Shown here: positions 12,762-16,011 of the stretch, one piece after another | How the letters are laid out: each line of letters begins with the position of its first letter | Numbering within the stretch: the stretch's first letter is position 1 | DNA from: Thermoleophilia bacterium | GTDB lineage: Bacteria > Actinomycetota > Thermoleophilia > Miltoncostaeales > Miltoncostaeaceae | NCBI GenBank assembly: GCA_017882555.1 | Contig: JADGPH010000252.1 | Location: 1-16,011 of the forward strand | DNA: 16,011 bases | Direction: 5' to 3' | Notes under the pieces: generated by a model | The model's database searches: none | Told to the model about the DNA's origin: nothing | What the model saw: the letters and a program-made list of their open reading frames with translations, nothing else | Translations under genes and position numbers: made by a program

Positions 12762-13940
12762 ATGAGCGAATACCTGTTTACGTCTGAGTCTGTCACCGAG
12801 GGGCATCCCGACAAGCTGGCTGATCAAATCTCTGATGGCGTCCTCGATGCGATTCTCGCCGAGGATCACGCCGGGCGCGTGGCGTGTGAGACCTTGGTGA
12901 CCACTGGCCAGGTCGTTGTTGCCGGTGAGGTCAGCACTACGGCGCGGATCGATATCCCCGACGTCGTTCGGGCGATCATTGCCCAGGTGGGCTACACCTC
13001 GAGCGACATTGGATTTGACGCCGCGACCTGCGCGATCTTGGTCGCGTTGGATCGCCAGAGCCCCGATATTGCGCAAGGTGTCAACACGGCCCATGAGGCG
13101 CGAGTCGGTTCGTCTGTCGATCCGTATGACCTGCAGGGGGCCGGCGACCAGGGTCTGATGTTTGGCTACGCCACCGATGAGACCCCGCAGTTGATGCCGG
13201 TGCCGATTACCCTCGCGCACCGCATCTCCGAACGCCTGGCCGCGGTGCGCCACTCCGGCGAGCTCCCGTACCTGCGGCCCGATGGGAAGACCCAGGTCAC
13301 CATTCGCTATCAGAACGGACGTCCCGTCGGCGTCGACACGGTGGTGGTCTCGACCCAGCATGCTCCGGACATCGACCGGGGCGAGCTGGAGTTGGACATG
13401 ATCAACGAGGTGATCCGACCCGTGCTCGAGGAATACGGATACTGGAACGACGACATCCGCTTTTATGTGAACCCGACGGGCATGTTTGTGATCGGCGGTC
13501 CGATGGGGGACGCCGGCTTGACGGGTCGCAAGATTATCGTCGACACATACGGTGGGATGGCCCGCCACGGTGGCGGCGCCTTTTCCGGTAAGGATCCGAG
13601 CAAGGTCGACCGCTCGGCCGCGTACGCCGCGCGTTGGGTGGCCAAGAACGTCGTTGCCGCCGGGTTTGCCGCCCGCTGCGAGGTCCAGGTGGCCTACGCC
13701 ATCGGCGTCGCGCGCCCGGTGTCGGTACTGGTGGAGACCTTCGGAACCGAGACGCGCCCGGTGGAGCAGATCGAACAGTGGGTCCGCGAGAATTTCGATC
13801 TGCGTCCGGCGGCGATTGTTGAGCGCCTCGATTTGCGTCGACCGGTGTATCAGCAGACCGCTGCCTACGGCCACTTTGGTCGTGAACTGCCTGGATTCAC
13901 ATGGGAGTCCACGGCCATCGGCAACGAGGCACGCGGCTAA
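12762..13940 (+). CDS. metK: S-adenosylmethionine synthetase
   Basis: Makes S-adenosylmethionine from methionine and ATP; cytoplasmic tetramer. The 392 residues, a normal length, begin at once with the family N-terminus FTSESVTEGHPDKLADQISD (H15 catalytic, D17 metal). Then follow LVTTGQVVVAGEV, the signature QGAGDQGLMFGYAT (125-138), DGKTQVTI, FYVNPTGMFVIGGPMGDAGL, GRKIIVDTYGG, and the ATP/phosphate loop GGGAFSGKDPSKVDRS (270-285) with K277. In the usual F-NPTGRF motif the Arg is Met here, a minor change. It has its own promoter-like box and AAGGG Shine-Dalgarno sequence. priA begins 15 bases after its stop in the same frame, so the two are probably co-transcribed, as metK and priA commonly are neighbours in actinobacteria. 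Confidence 0.97.
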   Translation: MSEYLFTSESVTEGHPDKLADQISDGVLDAILAEDHAGRVACETLVTTGQVVVAGEVSTTARIDIPDVVRAIIAQVGYTSSDIGFDAATCAILVALDRQSPDIAQGVNTAHEARVGSSVDPYDLQGAGDQGLMFGYATDETPQLMPVPITLAHRISERLAAVRHSGELPYLRPDGKTQVTIRYQNGRPVGVDTVVVSTQHAPDIDRGELELDMINEVIRPVLEEYGYWNDDIRFYVNPTGMFVIGGPMGDAGLTGRKIIVDTYGGMARHGGGAFSGKDPSKVDRSAAYAARWVAKNVVAAGFAARCEVQVAYAIGVARPVSVLVETFGTETRPVEQIEQWVRENFDLRPAAIVERLDLRRPVYQQTAAYGHFGRELPGFTWESTAIGNEARG

Positions 13941-13955
13941 CTGAATGACTCCCGC

Positions 13956-16011
13956 GTGAGGCATCCGCCCCTCGGGGCGGATGACACCGGGGGTGCAGAT
14001 CCCGGGCCGTGCGCGCAGGTCCACCTGCTCGTCGACACGCGAGCGCTCGATCGCCAGCTCGATTACCGCATCCCGCCCGAGCTGGTCACCGAGATCGAGC
14101 GTGGGTCGCTGGTGGCATGCCCGCTGGGACCGCGACGGGTTGTCGGGGTCGTGGTTGGGCTGCAAGGGCCCACCCACACCGGTCGCCTGGTGGCCGTCGC
14201 GGGTCGCGTCGACACGGCCACAATCCCTGAGCACCTCCTGGATCTGGCCATGTGGGTGGCCCGCTACTACGCGGCGCCCGTGGCGGCGTGCCTGCGCCTG
14301 GTCGTGCCACCCGGGGCCGAGGGCGCCGTGCGCCGTGGCGCCGACGGAAGCTGGCGCCTTGCCGTCCCGGCCCGCGGGCCGGCCCCGCACCTGGTGGTGC
14401 GACGGGGTGGGCAGGTCCAGGCGCCGACCGCGCGTCAGTGCCAGATCATGGACGCGATTCCCGCGGGCCAGCCCATCGCCGCCGCAGAGCTCGTGCGGCT
14501 CGCCGGAACCACGATGGCGACCCTACGCCGGATGGCCGGCGCGCGGCTCATCAGCCTCGATGCCGAGACGCCCGAGCAGACCGATGTCCACGGCCTCGGG
14601 ATGCCCGTGCCGGCCGCGCCGCAGGTCCTCACCCCAGACCAGCAGATTGCGACCGAGCGCATTGCGGGCGCGCTCGCGACCGATGCTCCGGACGCGCTGC
14701 TGCTGCACGGGGTCACCGGGTCCGGCAAGACCGAGGTGTACCTGCGTGCGCTCGATGCGGTGCGGGCCATGGGGAAAGGGGCGATCGTGCTCGTCCCGGA
14801 GATCAGCTTGACACCACAACTGCTCTCGCGTCTGCGGGCGCGTCTGGGCCCCGGCGTCGAGGTGTGGCACTCGAACATGTCGGTGGCCGAGCGCGCCAGT
14901 GCCGACGCGCGACTCCGAGATGGCGTTGCCGACGTCGTGGTCGGGGCACGCAGTGCGGTTTTCGCACCGGTGCGCAATCTGGGGCTTGTGGTCGTCGACG
15001 AGGAGCACGACGCCTCCTATAAACAGGATTCCAGCCCGCGCTATGACGCCCGCCAGGTGGCCTACCGGCGCGGTCGCGACGCGCGGGCGTTGGTGGTCTA
15101 CGGCACCGCCACACCGCGCCCGGAGACCTGGTATGCCCTGGAGCGGATTCAACTGCGGACCCGTGCCGATGGATCACAGCCGCCCGGCGTGCGGATCGTG
15201 GACATGCGGACCCAAGGCCCGGGCCCGATTTCGGCGCCCTTGGCACGCGCGCTGCGTGACGCTGCCGACCGTGGTAACAAGGCGGTTCTGCTCCTCAATC
15301 GCCGTGGGTTTTCGCTGATGGCGTTGTGTCGTGCGTGTGGGTGGCTGGCGACGTGTCCATCGTGCGACGTCTCGCTTGTGCAGCATCGCGACCCACCACG
15401 GCTGAGCTGTCATCACTGTGGGTACGAAGCATCGGTACCAACCATCTGTCCGCGTTGCGGGGCGAGTGAGTTGATGCGGGGTGGCGTCGGGACGCAGGGG
15501 CTGGAACACGCGCTAACGCGGATCGTGCCCAACACGCGCTTGGTACGGCTGGACGCCTCCTCGACCGCTGCACGTGGCTCGGTGGCCACTCTGCTCGCGG
15601 AGTTCGCACGGCCCGGAGCCGCGATTCTGCTCGGGACGCAGATGGTCGCCAAGGGTCACGATCTGCCAGAGGTCACGGTCGCGGCCGTTCTCGATGCCGA
15701 TGCCGGCTTGCGTCACGCCGACTTTCGGGCCGAGGAGCGTGCGTTTGATCTGATCGTCCAAACGGCGGGTCGCGCCGGTCGGCGCGGCGAGCACTCGACG
15801 GTGATCGTGCAAGCCTGGGAGCCGGGGTCCCGTGCCATCCAGTTGGCGTCGCATCTCGCCGTCGAACAGTTTCTCGACGGCGAAATCGAGCGCCGCAAGC
15901 AGTATCTGATGCCACCATTCGGGCACCTGGTGCGAATCGTTGTCGAGGGCGCCGACATGCAGTCCGTTGTGGCGGCGGGCCGGCGAGTCGCGGCGGAGAT
16001 TGCCGATACGG
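13956..16011 (+). CDS. priA: Replication restart helicase PriA (C-terminus beyond window edge)
   Basis: 3'-to-5' superfamily 2 DNA helicase that reloads the replisome at stalled forks. The 685 codons seen are open to the right edge, so little can be missing. N-terminal 3'-DNA-binding region: LLVDTRALDRQLDYRIP near residues 24-40. Helicase: Walker A GVTGSGKT (252-259), DEEH (348-351), LLNRRGFS, GTQMVAKGHD (560-569) and QTAGRAGR (602-609). Zinc sites: eight cysteines in CxxC pairs between C458 and C501. All helicase and zinc motifs are intact, unlike the degenerate PriA of many Actinomycetia. Start: GTG 13956 is the only usual start between the metK stop in the same frame and the conserved region; it gives about 22 extra residues and has no Shine-Dalgarno sequence. 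A strong hairpin covers codons 3-10. Confidence 0.95.
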   Translation, partial: MRHPPLGADDTGGADPGPCAQVHLLVDTRALDRQLDYRIPPELVTEIERGSLVACPLGPRRVVGVVVGLQGPTHTGRLVAVAGRVDTATIPEHLLDLAMWVARYYAAPVAACLRLVVPPGAEGAVRRGADGSWRLAVPARGPAPHLVVRRGGQVQAPTARQCQIMDAIPAGQPIAAAELVRLAGTTMATLRRMAGARLISLDAETPEQTDVHGLGMPVPAAPQVLTPDQQIATERIAGALATDAPDALLLHGVTGSGKTEVYLRALDAVRAMGKGAIVLVPEISLTPQLLSRLRARLGPGVEVWHSNMSVAERASADARLRDGVADVVVGARSAVFAPVRNLGLVVVDEEHDASYKQDSSPRYDARQVAYRRGRDARALVVYGTATPRPETWYALERIQLRTRADGSQPPGVRIVDMRTQGPGPISAPLARALRDAADRGNKAVLLLNRRGFSLMALCRACGWLATCPSCDVSLVQHRDPPRLSCHHCGYEASVPTICPRCGASELMRGGVGTQGLEHALTRIVPNTRLVRLDASSTAARGSVATLLAEFARPGAAILLGTQMVAKGHDLPEVTVAAVLDADAGLRHADFRAEERAFDLIVQTAGRAGRRGEHSTVIVQAWEPGSRAIQLASHLAVEQFLDGEIERRKQYLMPPFGHLVRIVVEGADMQSVVAAGRRVAAEIADT
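13962..13983 (+). terminator. Strong hairpin at the metK-priA junction, inside priA codons 3-10
   Basis: CATCCGCCC (13962-13970) and GGGCGGATG (13975-13983) form a perfect 9-bp stem with loop CTCG, a stable closing tetraloop-like sequence. It begins 21 bases after the metK stop. No U-tract follows. It could be a metK 3' end, an attenuator that lowers readthrough into priA, or a structure limiting priA translation. Confidence 0.5.

Noticed and set aside
12084..14390. 768-codon open frame on the minus strand across gpsA, metK and the start of priA
   Set aside because: Impressive length, but it is antisense to three well-supported genes and its product resembles no family. Long antisense frames are expected at this G+C.

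Overview
The window is a dense, roughly two-thirds G+C stretch of bacterial chromosome carrying core metabolic and housekeeping genes. Gene content and order (aroA-cmk-plsC-der-gpsA, then metK-priA), the high G+C, and several genes that start only 6-8 bases after a -10-like TANNNT element (leaderless-type starts) suggest Actinomycetota. The TyrA motif GGHPVCGGE, the AroA motif DCMNAGTLMRLLPG and a PriA with all helicase and zinc motifs make me lean to a deep lineage such as Thermoleophilia. That placement is inference. I see no tRNA, rRNA, CRISPR, insertion sequence or other sign of a mobile element.

Layout. (1) 1-1544, minus strand: nadB (L-aspartate oxidase, first step of de novo NAD synthesis), running off the left edge; its start region carries two related operator-like palindromes. 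(2) 1664-4980, plus strand: hisC-type aminotransferase, aroF (DAHP synthase) and tyrA (prephenate dehydrogenase with ACT domain), an aromatic amino acid operon. (3) 4977-5840, minus strand: an alpha/beta hydrolase, convergent with tyrA and sharing its CTAG stop region. (4) 5943-7629, plus strand: an uncharacterised protein with a DUF4367-like C-terminus, then a YgjP/DUF45-type metallopeptidase. (5) 7640-12639, plus strand: aroA, cmk, plsC, der and gpsA, each junction being a 4-base GTGA or ATGA overlap. (6) 12762-16011, plus strand: metK with its own promoter, then priA, which runs off the right edge.

How the genes fit together. AroF opens the shikimate pathway and AroA makes EPSP near its end; TyrA and the HisC-type aminotransferase complete tyrosine/phenylalanine, so regions 2 and 5 form one aromatic block interrupted by the hydrolase, unknown and peptidase genes. 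GpsA makes sn-glycerol-3-phosphate and PlsC acylates the lysophosphatidate derived from it. Cmk feeds CDP/dCDP pools, Der matures the 50S subunit, MetK makes S-adenosylmethionine and PriA restarts stalled replication forks.

Most of the window is ordinary core genome. The points worth a second look are the paired palindromes at nadB, the hydrolase lacking the usual C-terminal catalytic histidine, the unassigned gene at 5943-6875, a non-canonical NKxD motif in Der, and a strong hairpin inside the first codons of priA.
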